The notes beneath the pieces are model-generated. The model did not search any database. It was not told where the DNA came from and saw nothing but the letters and a program-made list of their open reading frames with translations. A program made the position numbers and the translations under genes. Shown here in pieces: positions 43,943-53,453 of a stretch of DNA of 64,000 nucleotides. The number at the start of each line of letters is the position of its first letter. Within the stretch, counting starts at the first letter, position 1. This DNA comes from an uncultured Saprospiraceae bacterium (lineage in GTDB: Bacteria; Bacteroidota; Bacteroidia; Chitinophagales; Saprospiraceae): the NCBI GenBank assembly GCA_937928045.1, contig CALFWO010000013.1, positions 39,571-103,570 on the forward strand, given 5' to 3'.

Positions 43943-43975
43943 TAAGTGTTATTGGTATTATTTATACCTTACTAC
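43939..43975 (+). promoter_or_regulatory. Nested inverted repeat between the FG-GAP lipoprotein and the symporter
   Basis: GTAGTAAG (43939-43946) pairs with CTTACTAC (43968-43975), with an inner GGTAT/ATACC stem. There is no T-tract, so it is an mRNA-stabilising or partial attenuation hairpin at most. Confidence 0.4.
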
Positions 43976-43994
43976 TCCACTTGTCAATCCTTGA

Positions 43995-45572
43995 ATGAAA
44001 AAATTAAATTGGAATTGGATCTTGTTCATAGGTCTGCTTCTTTTCACAGGAATATTCATTTATTACTTTTCGGACGCTAATCCTTTTTGGCCTGGATTAA
44101 TAGGCATTGCATGTTGCTATGCCCTCATTTTTTGGGTCGGATTAGGTGCAGAAAAATCTAATCACCCAGAAGAAAAATCTTTTTTTCTAGCCAGTCGAAA
44201 CGTTCCTTTACACCTTGCTATTTTTACGATGGCTGCTACTTGGGTTGGCGGTGGTTTTATTAATGGAACTGCCGAAGCCACTGCGTCAAGTGGTTTGGTC
44301 TGGGTTCAAGCTCCGTGGGGATATGCCTTGAGTTTAATTATCGGAGGGATATTTTTTGCTGGGAAAATGCGGCGTTATCAATTCCGAACAATGCTCGATC
44401 CTTTGGCTCAAAGATTTGGCGAAAAGATTGGCGCATTTCTGTTTATACCAGCGTTACTTGGAGAATTATTTTGGACTGCTGCCATCCTTACTGCTTTAGG
44501 AACCACCTTTGCAGTTGTAGTAGGAATTGACACCAGAGTTGCTTTGGTAATTTCCGCCATCATTGCTATTTTTTATACTTACCTCGGAGGGTTATGGGCG
44601 GTAATAAAAACAGATTTTATTCAATTTATTTTACTAATTGGCGGATTGATATTAGTGCTGCCTTTTGTACTAAATAGCGTAGGCGGCTGGTCATTGGTTT
44701 GGTCCCGGTATGTTGATAAGTTTGGAGTAAGTGCTACATTAATACCTTCCAAAGAGGCACTAGGAAATTATTACTGGAACTGGTGGGACTACGCATTGCT
44801 TTTAATATTTGGTGGGATACCTTGGCAGGTATATTTCCAGCGTGTCTTAAGTGCTAAGAACGAACAGACCGCCAAATGGCTTTCAATAATTGCAGGCTTT
44901 ATCTGTTTATTGGCAGCAATTCCTGCGGTGGGTATTGGCATGGTTGGCGCTGTAACGGATTGGACCGGCTTAGGACTTTCCGGGCCAGCAGATGCCGCAT
45001 CGACCTTGCCTTATGTCGTTCGTCATTTGTGCAGTCCTTGGGTCGCGACCATTGGCTTGGGTGCAGTAGCTGCAGCAGTAATGTCCTCGACAGATTCTTC
45101 TATGCTTTCGGCCGCAAGTCTAGGAAGTTGGAATGTTTATAGACCATTAGTGAAACCTCAGTTATCAGAGATTGGAATTACAAAAACAACTAAAAAATTA
45201 ATATTAATTATTGGTGCATTGGCCAGTCTTATTGCTCTTAATATTCAATCTGTGTATGAGCTTTGGTTCTTATGTAGTGATTTTGTCTATTGCTTATTGT
45301 TCCCACCATTGTTATGGGCTTTGTTCGATTCTAAGGCCAATTGGATCGGAGCGATTACTGGTGTATTAGTAGCTTTTATTCTTCGTTTTGGAGGAGGAGA
45401 TGCTATACTTGGAATACCTATTATTCTTCCTTATCCAATGATTGAAGATGGTGTTGTTCTTTTCCCTTTTAGGACTTTGGCAATGTTATCTTCTTTAATA
45501 TTAATTCCAATCGTTTCGAGATTCACACAAAAAATAGCGCCACCAAAAACTTTGGTGATTTCCGAGGAATAA
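43995..45572 (+). CDS. Sodium:solute symporter (SSS family), choline-transporter-like
   Basis: The 525-residue protein is a polytopic membrane protein with about 13 helices of the LeuT-fold SSS family (PF00474). The stretches TMAATWVGGGFINGTAEATA, WVQAPWGYALSLIIGGIFFAG, FRTMLDPLAQRFG and WDYALLLIFGGIPWQVYFQRVLSA resemble the high-affinity choline transporter branch (SLC5A7-like). The AAVMSSTDSSMLSA segment carries the Na2-site Ser/Thr pattern. The substrate is inferred from resemblance only. It may share a transcript with the FG-GAP lipoprotein, 53 bp upstream. Confidence 0.85.
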   Translation: MKKLNWNWILFIGLLLFTGIFIYYFSDANPFWPGLIGIACCYALIFWVGLGAEKSNHPEEKSFFLASRNVPLHLAIFTMAATWVGGGFINGTAEATASSGLVWVQAPWGYALSLIIGGIFFAGKMRRYQFRTMLDPLAQRFGEKIGAFLFIPALLGELFWTAAILTALGTTFAVVVGIDTRVALVISAIIAIFYTYLGGLWAVIKTDFIQFILLIGGLILVLPFVLNSVGGWSLVWSRYVDKFGVSATLIPSKEALGNYYWNWWDYALLLIFGGIPWQVYFQRVLSAKNEQTAKWLSIIAGFICLLAAIPAVGIGMVGAVTDWTGLGLSGPADAASTLPYVVRHLCSPWVATIGLGAVAAAVMSSTDSSMLSAASLGSWNVYRPLVKPQLSEIGITKTTKKLILIIGALASLIALNIQSVYELWFLCSDFVYCLLFPPLLWALFDSKANWIGAITGVLVAFILRFGGGDAILGIPIILPYPMIEDGVVLFPFRTLAMLSSLILIPIVSRFTQKIAPPKTLVISEE

Positions 45573-45586
45573 TGAATTGAAGGAAT

Positions 45587-47686
45587 TTAGTAGGTTCCAA
45601 AGTATCTGCGAATAATCCACTCAATGGTCAATAAAGCCAAAGCCAATAAGGCAATCCATTTATAGTCGATAACAGACTTTGTAGAAGAACTTTGATAAAT
45701 GATTGGCTTTAATTTTGAACTATTATGCAATGCTTCTCCTAAGCTTTGAATCTGACTTGGGGCATATACCTTACCACCAAATTTTTCGCTAATCAAATTA
45801 AGAATTCCGTGATCAGCGGTTGTATTGAATAATTCCAATTGAATTGGTTCAACGCTAAATTGCCCAGAAGAAGAATAGGCTTCACCGTTGAAATTGGTTT
45901 TAGCTTTGTACGTGTAATTTCCAACTGGGAGTATTCCTGCTTTTAAGGAATAAGCCTTGGTTGTTTTGCTAAAAGTAAAATTGTATTGTTTTCCGGCACT
46001 TGAATTTACATTGATGGTGGCTTCTGGTGTATTGATCAATTGATAACTTTGATTGTACAATTCAGCGTCAAAGAACACCGGCTCATTTTCTTTAAATATA
46101 TTTTTCGCAAGGCTAGTTCTAAATTTTCTTTTATCCTCTTTCAGACTAAGGTATTGAACCGTTTTGGAAATCAATTCATCAAAATGGTCATGGTTTTCAT
46201 TTTGAAGAAAGTCAAACAATCGCCATCTCCAGATTCCTTCTCCAGCTAACACTCCGATCTTAGTTCCATCTTTTTCTCCAATGCTTAGTAATGGGTACTT
46301 TGTTTCTACTCGGCCAATTTTTTGATTCAATAATACCTCTCCGATTGACGAAGTCGTATATTCTCCAAAGGCGGCAATAAGGGGTGGATACTTTTCTACT
46401 GCATTCTTCAATCCATCTGTAATATTGAACAAATTGAAATTTGTAGTAAGATCTGCCGTAACTTCATTTCCTTTAGCGCCAGTAGCTTTGATTGAAAACA
46501 AAGGCTGCCTCTGATTGATTTGCGGAATACTAGTTTGTTCACCGAGGATGTACCAAATCGGTGTTTTATTTTTATTCAAATTATTGATGACTGAGGCTAC
46601 TGGATATCTTTTAGAAGGAATTTGATGTAAAATTGCAAAATTATACTCGCCTACATTACCCTTGAAATCCTTTGCATAATCAACAGTTATATCATAATTT
46701 TTATTTGCAGTTAGTGATTGCTTGATGGCGGTAATATCCGGATGTGGACTTTCAGCAAGAATGAGAATCTTTTGTCGCGCATCCAGAACATCTACAAAGA
46801 AATCTTTCGAATTATTTGATCTGGTCGATTCATCTGCCACTGGAGATAGAGATACTCTGTACCGTTGAATTCCTGCTCTATTCGCATCAATAATAAATTC
46901 CTTCGTAGCGAAAAAATCGTTTTTATTTATTCGTATTGATTTGGAATCAATTTTTGTCGCCTTGCCATCTACAATTTTTGAAACAGTGAGTGTAGAATTT
47001 TGTCCAACTAAATTTCTTGCTGCGACATCAACTTGTATACTAAACTTATCTCCTAGATAAGCAATGTTGTTATGTAATACGCGCTTTGCGATCAAATCCT
47101 TTTGGGGAGTCGTATCACCAAGTGCAATCGTGTAAACCGGAGTTCCCAATTTAGCTGCTCCATATAGCGGACTGGAACCTTCATTGTAGATTCCATCTGT
47201 GGCCATTACAATAGCACCAAGATTTTGATTGTCGTAGAGTTCTTCAACCTCCTTGAACAATTTTGAAATATTGGTCACCTTGTCATTAAAACTTGTATCT
47301 AATCCTTCCCGCAAATCTTTACCAAAGGAATAAGTTTTCAATTCAAACTTTTCATCAAGCTGTTGTTCCAATTTTTTCAAATCAGCAACATAGGCATCAA
47401 GCTCTGATTCTGAGAATGACTTCCCTACCGATTCCGAAGCATCTTGTGCTAATACAATTACGGGATTCTTAGATTCCGTGATAAAGGATTTAATAAGTGG
47501 GGATAGCAATAGACTAGCTAAAAGGGTAATCGCGAAAGTTCTCAAGAATCCTAGAAGAATAGGCAACCATGATTTCCAATCTTTATTCGTCTTTGCTCGA
47601 AAATACATCAAGAAAGCATAAAGCAATCCCAAAAGCAAGCAGCCGAATAAGAAGTAAGTAGGATATTGAAAAGTTATATTTTCCAT
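45587..47686 (-). CDS. Membrane protein with von Willebrand factor A-like domain (BatA-like architecture)
   Basis: It has two N-terminal membrane helices (about 10-28 and 40-65, with the arginine-containing FLRTFAITLLASLLLSPL between them) and a VWA-like domain starting PVIVLAQDASESVG (about 75-88). The MIDAS-like DxSxS is replaced by DASES, and VMATDGIYNEGSSPL follows. The long extracytoplasmic part is beta-rich, and the C-terminus has a third membrane helix (WIALLALALLTIEWIIRRY). The layout recalls Bacteroidota BatA/B-like and related proteins; the role is unknown. It converges on the SSS gene with only 14 bp between stops. Confidence 0.8.
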   Translation of the reverse strand: MENITFQYPTYFLFGCLLLGLLYAFLMYFRAKTNKDWKSWLPILLGFLRTFAITLLASLLLSPLIKSFITESKNPVIVLAQDASESVGKSFSESELDAYVADLKKLEQQLDEKFELKTYSFGKDLREGLDTSFNDKVTNISKLFKEVEELYDNQNLGAIVMATDGIYNEGSSPLYGAAKLGTPVYTIALGDTTPQKDLIAKRVLHNNIAYLGDKFSIQVDVAARNLVGQNSTLTVSKIVDGKATKIDSKSIRINKNDFFATKEFIIDANRAGIQRYRVSLSPVADESTRSNNSKDFFVDVLDARQKILILAESPHPDITAIKQSLTANKNYDITVDYAKDFKGNVGEYNFAILHQIPSKRYPVASVINNLNKNKTPIWYILGEQTSIPQINQRQPLFSIKATGAKGNEVTADLTTNFNLFNITDGLKNAVEKYPPLIAAFGEYTTSSIGEVLLNQKIGRVETKYPLLSIGEKDGTKIGVLAGEGIWRWRLFDFLQNENHDHFDELISKTVQYLSLKEDKRKFRTSLAKNIFKENEPVFFDAELYNQSYQLINTPEATINVNSSAGKQYNFTFSKTTKAYSLKAGILPVGNYTYKAKTNFNGEAYSSSGQFSVEPIQLELFNTTADHGILNLISEKFGGKVYAPSQIQSLGEALHNSSKLKPIIYQSSSTKSVIDYKWIALLALALLTIEWIIRRYFGTY

Positions 47687-47886
47687 GTAATTATGAGCCT
47701 ATCGCTTCACTTTTTCTATAGCGATATTTAACTACTATAACACGCATAAATTCGTGTAAAAGTTGCGATAAGCATCGGCTTTAAACGTTCGATTTTTGTT
47801 ACCAAATGGTTAAATAGTGTGAATATTATATCATTAGGTAGTATCTCCACAAGAATACAAACAAATTTCGGTTTTTGTTCGTTAAA

Positions 47887-47892
47887 AAGGAG
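47887..47892 (+). promoter_or_regulatory. Shine-Dalgarno-like AAGGAG that fixes the start at 47902
   Basis: AAGGAG lies 9 nt before the ATG at 47902. Such a strong site is unusual in this phylum and favours this ATG over the TTG at 47875. Confidence 0.6.
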
Positions 47893-47901
47893 CACCATAG
47901 C

Positions 47902-49194
47902 ATGCACATCATGATAAAAAAGTTATTCGCGGGTTTTCTATTCTTGCACCTCAGTTTCGCCAGCGCATTTGCGGCTTATTTACTCATTCCAATGGATGAG
48001 AATCAGCGCGATCATCTCAAAGCATATGGAATCTGCTACTGGGTATTGGAAAATGAAGTTGAAGCCCATTGGCTATTGAATTATCGCGGAGGTAGCTTCG
48101 CTTTTCCGCATAATGCGGCCTTCGAAAAAGAGTGTTTAACACGAGGCGTAAGCTATGAGATCATCGCTAATGGCCAGTTTACCAGTATATTAGAAGAAAT
48201 TGCTGATCCGGAAGTCAACCAAGATGCGATAAAATTGGAAGTAGCTCCAAAAGTGGCTGTTTATACTCCGCAGTTCAATTCAAAAGGAGAAAAAGTACAA
48301 CCCTGGGATGATGCGGTGACCTTGGTACTCACTTATGCCGAAATTCCATACGAAACAGTGTACGATCGAGAGGTTTTAGAAGATAAATTAGCCGAATTTG
48401 ATTGGCTTCACCTTCACCACGAAGATTTCACAGGTCAGTATGGTCGTTTTTACCGATCTTTTAGTAATCATGCTTGGTATAGAGAAAATGTTAGAAAAAT
48501 GGAAAGCTTGGCAGAAAGTCTTGGTTTTCAAAAGGTATCTCAGCTGAAATTAGCTGTTGTCAAGAAGATTAAGGAATATGTGGGCGGAGGAGGATTTATG
48601 TTTGCCATGTGCTCAGCGACGGATACTTACGACATCGCTTTAGCAGCGGAAGGATTAGATATTGTGGCTGATATCCATGATGGAGATGATGCAGATATGA
48701 CGGCAAATTCCAAATTGAATTATGATGCTACTTTTGCTTTCAAAGATTTTCAATTGAAACTACAAGATCCTTTGGTATATGAATATTCAGATATTGACAT
48801 GACTCAACCAAGAAAGATCCAAGCAAAGAATGATTACTTCAATCTTTTTGATTTTTCTGCTAAATGGGATCCAGTCCCAACCATGCTTACCCAATGTCAT
48901 ACTCGAACGGTCAAAGGATTTATGGGACAGACCACTTCATTTAAAAAAGAATTAATCAAATCCCATGTACTAAATTTAGGAGAAACGAAAGTTTCAAAGG
49001 AGTCAAGATACATTCATGGTTCGCATGGAGAAGGTACTTGGACATTCTACGGTGGACATGATCCTGAAGATTACCGTCACCAAGTGAATGACCCGGAAAC
49101 CGATTTAAATTTACATCCAAATTCTCCAGGCTATAGATTAATATTAAACAATGTATTATTCCCTGCGGCTAAAAAGAAAAAGCGCAAGACCTAG
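47902..49194 (+). CDS. Conserved secreted protein of the group often labelled 'asparagine synthetase B'
   Basis: A signal peptide (MHIMIKKLFAGFLFLHLSFASAFAAY) precedes a ~405-residue domain with LIPMDENQRDHLKAYGICYW near its start. Later parts are DWLHLHHEDFTGQYG, YVGGGGFMFAMCSATDTYDIAL and GEGTWTFYGGHDPEDYRHQ. Similar Bacteroidota proteins carry the name asparagine synthetase B in databases (from memory), but a signal peptide and lack of an ATP-PPase motif speak against that enzyme. The GGGGFMFAMCSATD segment recalls the nucleophile elbow of class I glutamine amidotransferase-like folds. The real function is unknown. Confidence 0.78.
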   Translation: MHIMIKKLFAGFLFLHLSFASAFAAYLLIPMDENQRDHLKAYGICYWVLENEVEAHWLLNYRGGSFAFPHNAAFEKECLTRGVSYEIIANGQFTSILEEIADPEVNQDAIKLEVAPKVAVYTPQFNSKGEKVQPWDDAVTLVLTYAEIPYETVYDREVLEDKLAEFDWLHLHHEDFTGQYGRFYRSFSNHAWYRENVRKMESLAESLGFQKVSQLKLAVVKKIKEYVGGGGFMFAMCSATDTYDIALAAEGLDIVADIHDGDDADMTANSKLNYDATFAFKDFQLKLQDPLVYEYSDIDMTQPRKIQAKNDYFNLFDFSAKWDPVPTMLTQCHTRTVKGFMGQTTSFKKELIKSHVLNLGETKVSKESRYIHGSHGEGTWTFYGGHDPEDYRHQVNDPETDLNLHPNSPGYRLILNNVLFPAAKKKKRKT

Positions 49195-49202
49195 ACCGCA
49201 AG

Positions 49203-50051
49203 ATGCGACTATTTAAAAATAGAAATTTCACCCACCATCTTTCTAAATCAAACAACTCCGCTTGGTTTTCAAAAATTGCAGGAGCAGTAATGACCCTTAT
49301 CGCCTCAGGAATTTTTTATGGCGCATATACTAATAAACTTACATTAATAGATTCGGATTTAAGATACCCAGTTTATTTATTCCTCTGCTCCATCATAATG
49401 GCTGGAGTTTACATCTTCATTATTGGTTTCCAAACGAACTCAGCGCCCAAATATCCACTAATTTACGATCCACTAAAAATTGCTAAACAAAGAATATTTA
49501 ATTCAGCATTAGGATTTCAATTTATTATTTGTTTTTCAACAGTTTTCATATTTGTTGGATTTAAAGAACCGATGTTTCTGTTAATCGGATCATTCATTTT
49601 GTTGCTTACTTTGATTGGATTAGTTTTCGAAGTATTAAGTATTATAAAACTTATTAAAAAGCGAAAAAAGTACGGAAGCACATCAATACAGATCCTGACA
49701 GGACCGACATTCATAGGAGATGAAATTTCATTCAAGATTAACAATCAGAATGTCTATGAAAAATTGGAAAGCGTGGAAGTTGTATTACGAAACTTAACTG
49801 AAAAGTGGGAACGTAGACATCAAGATAAACCTAGGGGAAAGAAAAATTCGAAGATCTTAAAGACCTACATAATTAATGAGACAATTCAAGAAATTGGGTT
49901 CAATAAAGTTCCAAAAGAAATCAAACTAAAACTGCCTTCAATTCCGGCGCAAAAAACAAACTACAGTTTGACCAATCCAACATATTGGGAACTCTGCATA
50001 TCTAATACTAAAGAAAATTTTTGGAGTCGGTTCTTTATCGAGGTTTTGTAA
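49203..50051 (+). CDS. Four-helix membrane protein with C-terminal beta-rich domain, unknown function
   Basis: Hydrophobic segments lie at about 23-41, 55-76, 101-119 and 124-145, followed by a basic stretch (KLIKKRKKYG). The ~130-residue C-terminal part carries beta patterns with paired Lys/Glu (SFKINNQNVYEKLESVEVVLRNL, EIKLKLPSIPAQKTNYSL), which recalls arrestin-like or DUF3592-neighbour folds. I recognise no family. It starts 8 bp after the upstream secreted gene and may be cotranscribed with it. Confidence 0.65.
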   Translation: MRLFKNRNFTHHLSKSNNSAWFSKIAGAVMTLIASGIFYGAYTNKLTLIDSDLRYPVYLFLCSIIMAGVYIFIIGFQTNSAPKYPLIYDPLKIAKQRIFNSALGFQFIICFSTVFIFVGFKEPMFLLIGSFILLLTLIGLVFEVLSIIKLIKKRKKYGSTSIQILTGPTFIGDEISFKINNQNVYEKLESVEVVLRNLTEKWERRHQDKPRGKKNSKILKTYIINETIQEIGFNKVPKEIKLKLPSIPAQKTNYSLTNPTYWELCISNTKENFWSRFFIEVL

Positions 50052-50064
50052 GGGTATGTAGATA

Positions 50065-50190
50065 AGGATTTGGGCGGTCCCGTTGGGCGTTATGTTACAC
50101 AGCTCGCTATTCGCTCGGCCGCGCTAAATCGCACGTCTGCCTTTTTCAAAGGCACTGTTCCACAGCACTACCGCACTTTACTTTAGCTAA
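50065..50190. repeat. REP-like intergenic repeat element (copy 2)
   Basis: This is a GC-rich stretch with GGGCGGTCCCGTTGGGCGTT, an arm CTCGCTATTCGCTCGGCCGC, a central hairpin GCCTTT/AAAGGC (around 50130-50145) and an end CACTACCGCACTTTACTTTA. It has the same plan as the element at 34171-34290 but with different sequence in the hairpin. Confidence 0.5.
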
Positions 50191-50223
50191 TAGCAACAGA
50201 ATTAAATTTTGGTCGAAAAAAGA

Positions 50224-52065
50224 CTATGCTGTTGCGGCCACATACTCTCTAATCACTCCCATAAAAGCTGGGCCGTATTTTTCCAACTTCTTTTCTCCTA
50301 CTCCACTAATCAACGAAAATTCTGGCTTGGTAACTGGGCGCTGTTGGGACATTTCTTGTAAACTCGCATCTGAGAAGACCACATAAGGTGGAACTCCCGC
50401 GGCCTTCGCAATATGTCTTCGCAAGCTTCGCAGCTTTTGAAATAAGTCGACATCAATTGCCGAAAGCACTGCTTTCGTTTTAGATTTGCTTTTGCTTCCT
50501 CCTTTTGTTTTCTGTTCTTTGATTTTTTGAATCAACTCTGTTGGTCTGGCTAAATTAATTCTTTGCTTTCCAGTTAAAATTTCTTTTCCTAAGGTTCCTA
50601 TTCTCAATTGATTTCCACTATGGTAAGCGATTTCAAAAACGCCCAATTGAATCATTTGCTGAATTAGAAATTTCCAATCAAAAGCTGACAAATCACCACC
50701 AGCGCCATAAGTTTTTATCTGGTGATATTTTTTAACTATAATTTCCTTTTTATTGGAACCTCTTAAAATATCTATTAGCAAGCCAATCCCTACGCGCTGA
50801 TTGGTTCTAGCTACAGCTGACAGCGCTTTTTGAGTTTCGATAGTTGCATCAAAAAATTTCGGTGGATTCTTACAGATATCACATTTACCACAATTACCAG
50901 GATAATCTTCGCTGAAATAATTCAATAGTATTTTCCTGCGACAAAGCATAGACTGCGCGTATTCCAGCATTCGTTCCAGCTTGGTATATTTCAAGCTTTT
51001 TTCTGAAGGATCACCCACCTGATCTTTTTCAAATAAAAAATGATAAGTAGCTACATCATTTAAAGAATAAAATAAGATGGTATCAGCGGCCAAACCATCT
51101 CTTCCGGCCCGACCGATTTCCTGATAATAATTTTCAATAGATTGTGGAAGATTGTGGTGTATCACATATCGGACATTGGACTTGTCTATTCCCATTCCAA
51201 ATGCTATTGTGGCACAAACAATTTGAAGTCGATCATTGATAAAATCTTCTTGCACTCGATCTCGATCTTCAACTTTCATTCCTGCGTGATAGAAATCAGC
51301 AGACAAACCAGCAGCTTTTAAGGATTCCGCTAAACTTTCAGTTGCTTTTCGGCTAATACAATATACGATGCCTGATTCATCATTTCGAGACTTGGCGTAG
51401 CTGACAATTTGAGGAATCTTCTTGATGCCTTGTCGAACCTCCATGGTAAAGTTTGGCCGATCAAAAGAGGAAAGAAAGGTTTTTGCTTCAGTGATTCCTA
51501 ATTGTGCTTTTATGTCCTCACGAGTTAGCTTATCTGCGGTAGCTGTCAGCGCAATAAAAGGTACATCGGGAAACTCACTCCGCAAAAATTTTAGCTGCGT
51601 ATATTCTGGTCTAAAGTCATGGCCCCAAGAACTGATACAATGGGCTTCATCAATTGCCAACAACCTTAATTTGCAGGCCCGGAGTAGAGGCATAAAAGAA
51701 CCGGAGACTAATTTCTCTGGCGAAACATAAAGCAACTTAATATCATTGCTCAATACTTTCTGCTCAACTTCAGCCTGCTCGGTTATCGATTGGCTACTGT
51801 TAATGAAAGCTGCCGCAATTCCATTGGCTTTCAAAGACTCGACTTGATCTTTCATTAGAGAAATCAAAGGAGAAATTACCAAGGTCATCCCATCCATAGT
51901 GATGGCCGGAATTTGAAAACAAATAGACTTTCCACCACCGGTGGGCATCAAAACGAGTGCGTCATTTCCTTGGTATATGGCATTGATAACATCCCACTGT
52001 AAGGGACGAAAATGGTCATATCCAAACCAATTTTTAAGTGCCAACTCGGCTTGTTCCAGATTCAT
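50224..52065 (-). CDS. recQ: ATP-dependent DNA helicase RecQ
   Basis: RecQ unwinds DNA 3' to 5' in recombination and repair. Motifs in order are FRPLQWDVI (Q motif), MPTGGGKSICFQ (Walker A), IDEAHCISSWGHDFRPEY (motif II), ALTATA (motif III), IVYCISRK, IAFGMGIDKSNVR and QEIGRAGRDG (motif VI). A zinc-binding region CRRKILLNYF...CGKCDIC follows, then a winged-helix domain and a C-terminal HRDC domain (about 520-600). The 613-aa length is typical. It has a consensus -7 element upstream and no neighbours in an operon. Confidence 0.97.
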   Translation of the reverse strand: MNLEQAELALKNWFGYDHFRPLQWDVINAIYQGNDALVLMPTGGGKSICFQIPAITMDGMTLVISPLISLMKDQVESLKANGIAAAFINSSQSITEQAEVEQKVLSNDIKLLYVSPEKLVSGSFMPLLRACKLRLLAIDEAHCISSWGHDFRPEYTQLKFLRSEFPDVPFIALTATADKLTREDIKAQLGITEAKTFLSSFDRPNFTMEVRQGIKKIPQIVSYAKSRNDESGIVYCISRKATESLAESLKAAGLSADFYHAGMKVEDRDRVQEDFINDRLQIVCATIAFGMGIDKSNVRYVIHHNLPQSIENYYQEIGRAGRDGLAADTILFYSLNDVATYHFLFEKDQVGDPSEKSLKYTKLERMLEYAQSMLCRRKILLNYFSEDYPGNCGKCDICKNPPKFFDATIETQKALSAVARTNQRVGIGLLIDILRGSNKKEIIVKKYHQIKTYGAGGDLSAFDWKFLIQQMIQLGVFEIAYHSGNQLRIGTLGKEILTGKQRINLARPTELIQKIKEQKTKGGSKSKSKTKAVLSAIDVDLFQKLRSLRRHIAKAAGVPPYVVFSDASLQEMSQQRPVTKPEFSLISGVGEKKLEKYGPAFMGVIREYVAATA

Positions 52066-52110
52066 AATTTGGTGATCGATGGAGGAATAGCAATCCTAAT
52101 ACTAACATGC

Positions 52111-52118
52111 CAAAGGTA
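52111..52118 (-). promoter_or_regulatory. Promoter -7 element of recQ
   Basis: On the minus strand TACCTTTG fits TAnnTTTG, 45 bp before the recQ ATG. No clear -33 TTTG was found. Confidence 0.5.
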
Positions 52119-52375
52119 AAACAATTTTTTTGTTAATTGTAAGCGTTAATCAGATATTGAAACTTATTTTTACTAACCCAAATTAATGAAAGTACACATA
52201 AACCTTACATTTATTGAATATTTGAGGGCGACTGCTATAAATTTTTTAAAACTTTTTGTTTTTTAAATTCATTTTATCTATCTTTCCATTGCAAAAAATT
52301 GCCAAGTCAACTGGGTAACTATTCTTTTGGATTTGTTTATCGCGGTTGTATAAGGATCCTAAGTACTTAAGTTTG

Positions 52376-52515
52376 GAAAGGAGTTGGGTTTGATCAATTT
52401 GATCAGGACAACTGTTGGGCAAAGCTGGATGGCTGGTCGGAGGGCGGGCCTTTTTTTAACATTGTTAAAAAGAAAATCCCACCCGCTTTCGGATGCCCAA
52501 AATTTTCTTTGCTAA
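52376..52515. other. Structured GC-rich non-coding segment upstream of recQ
   Basis: In an otherwise AT-rich gene-free stretch (52119-52984) this segment carries nested inverted repeats. These are GGGCAAAG (from 52418) against CTTTGC/GCCC (52494-52512), GCGGG/CCCGC (52444-52448, 52482-52486), and TTTTTAAC-ATT-GTTAAAAA (52453-52471). TGATCAA-T-TTGATCA palindromes lie at 52391-52405. Only a 27-codon frame occurs within it. It could be a small RNA or a decayed repeat; no known RNA family is recognised. 52516-52984 shows nothing I can name. Confidence 0.35.
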
Positions 52516-52984
52516 AGTTAAATTTGGCTTAGAGATTTTATACCTATTTATTTCGGCCTAAGATCATCCAATGGCTCGCGATCGAAAATAGGCTTAAGCT
52601 CTGCTTGACCTTTCTTTTTCTAAAAGTGTCATAGGATTTAAATTTTAGTCATAGATTCGAACAATATTCTTGGATTTTTGTAAATGCCAATTATTGAATA
52701 TACTTCCAACGTTCAAGCTCCATGATATTTTATCTTTTTCACAATCAATTAGCAAAAAATAATCCGAAACCTATAATCGAAGTCTTTTGGTGCATTGGGC
52801 TCAGCAAGCGAATTTATAAAATAAAAATCCAGTTGTAGATCTTTTAGTCGGCACCGAATACCAACAAATGGAAAACAAATAATCAATACATTAGAACTTC
52901 AAGAAAACGATCGAATAAAAAAATGAATTCAAAATTTGACAATTTTGGAATCTTAAGGATTCTTATCTGAGATTGTTGGTTCTT

Positions 52985-53453
52985 CTTAATTTTAGCTCTA
53001 CTCCAGAAATTAAAGATGAGCTTGACACAGAATGTAAAGATGAATTCAAAATTTAGTTCATAGGTATATGTGACGAACAGAGACTTATATCAGGAAGTGA
53101 GTTTTGTCAAGATAATGAATGTGTTGAATTAAATTTTACTTTAGCTTAGGACAATAGGTACTAAATGCTATAATACCTCTCCTGATAAATTATTTATTGA
53201 TCTTAATGATACCGGAGAGTATACATTTGAATGTTTAGAAGCATATTCTAGAGGTTCTCTTTTTGGCGAAATCAGAAGTGTATTTGGTCTTATGAAATTT
53301 AAATCTGATTCCGTATCGAATTATGAATGGGAAATAGGATGGAATTCACTTGAAGGACTAACTATTGGGTCGAAAGTATTTAATATAAATCAACCAGCCG
53401 ATGTAATAATGAATTGGGTTTTATCTAGCATTGTTTGCCTGCGATTTAATTAA
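52985..53453 (+). pseudogene. Gene remnant with in-frame stop and frameshift
   Basis: The first part reads VLLNFSSTPEIKDELDTECK, then a TAG at 53054-53056, then FIGICDEQRLISGSEFCQDN and another TAG (near 53148). The next coding-like stretch is in a different frame: KLFIDLNDTGEYTFECLEAY, EIRSVFGLMKFKSD, YEWEIGWNSLEGLTIGS, ending in TAA at 53451-53453. The amino-acid pattern looks protein-like, with Cys-containing beta repeats as in a secreted domain. No family is recognised. The lesions could in principle be sequencing errors. Confidence 0.5.
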
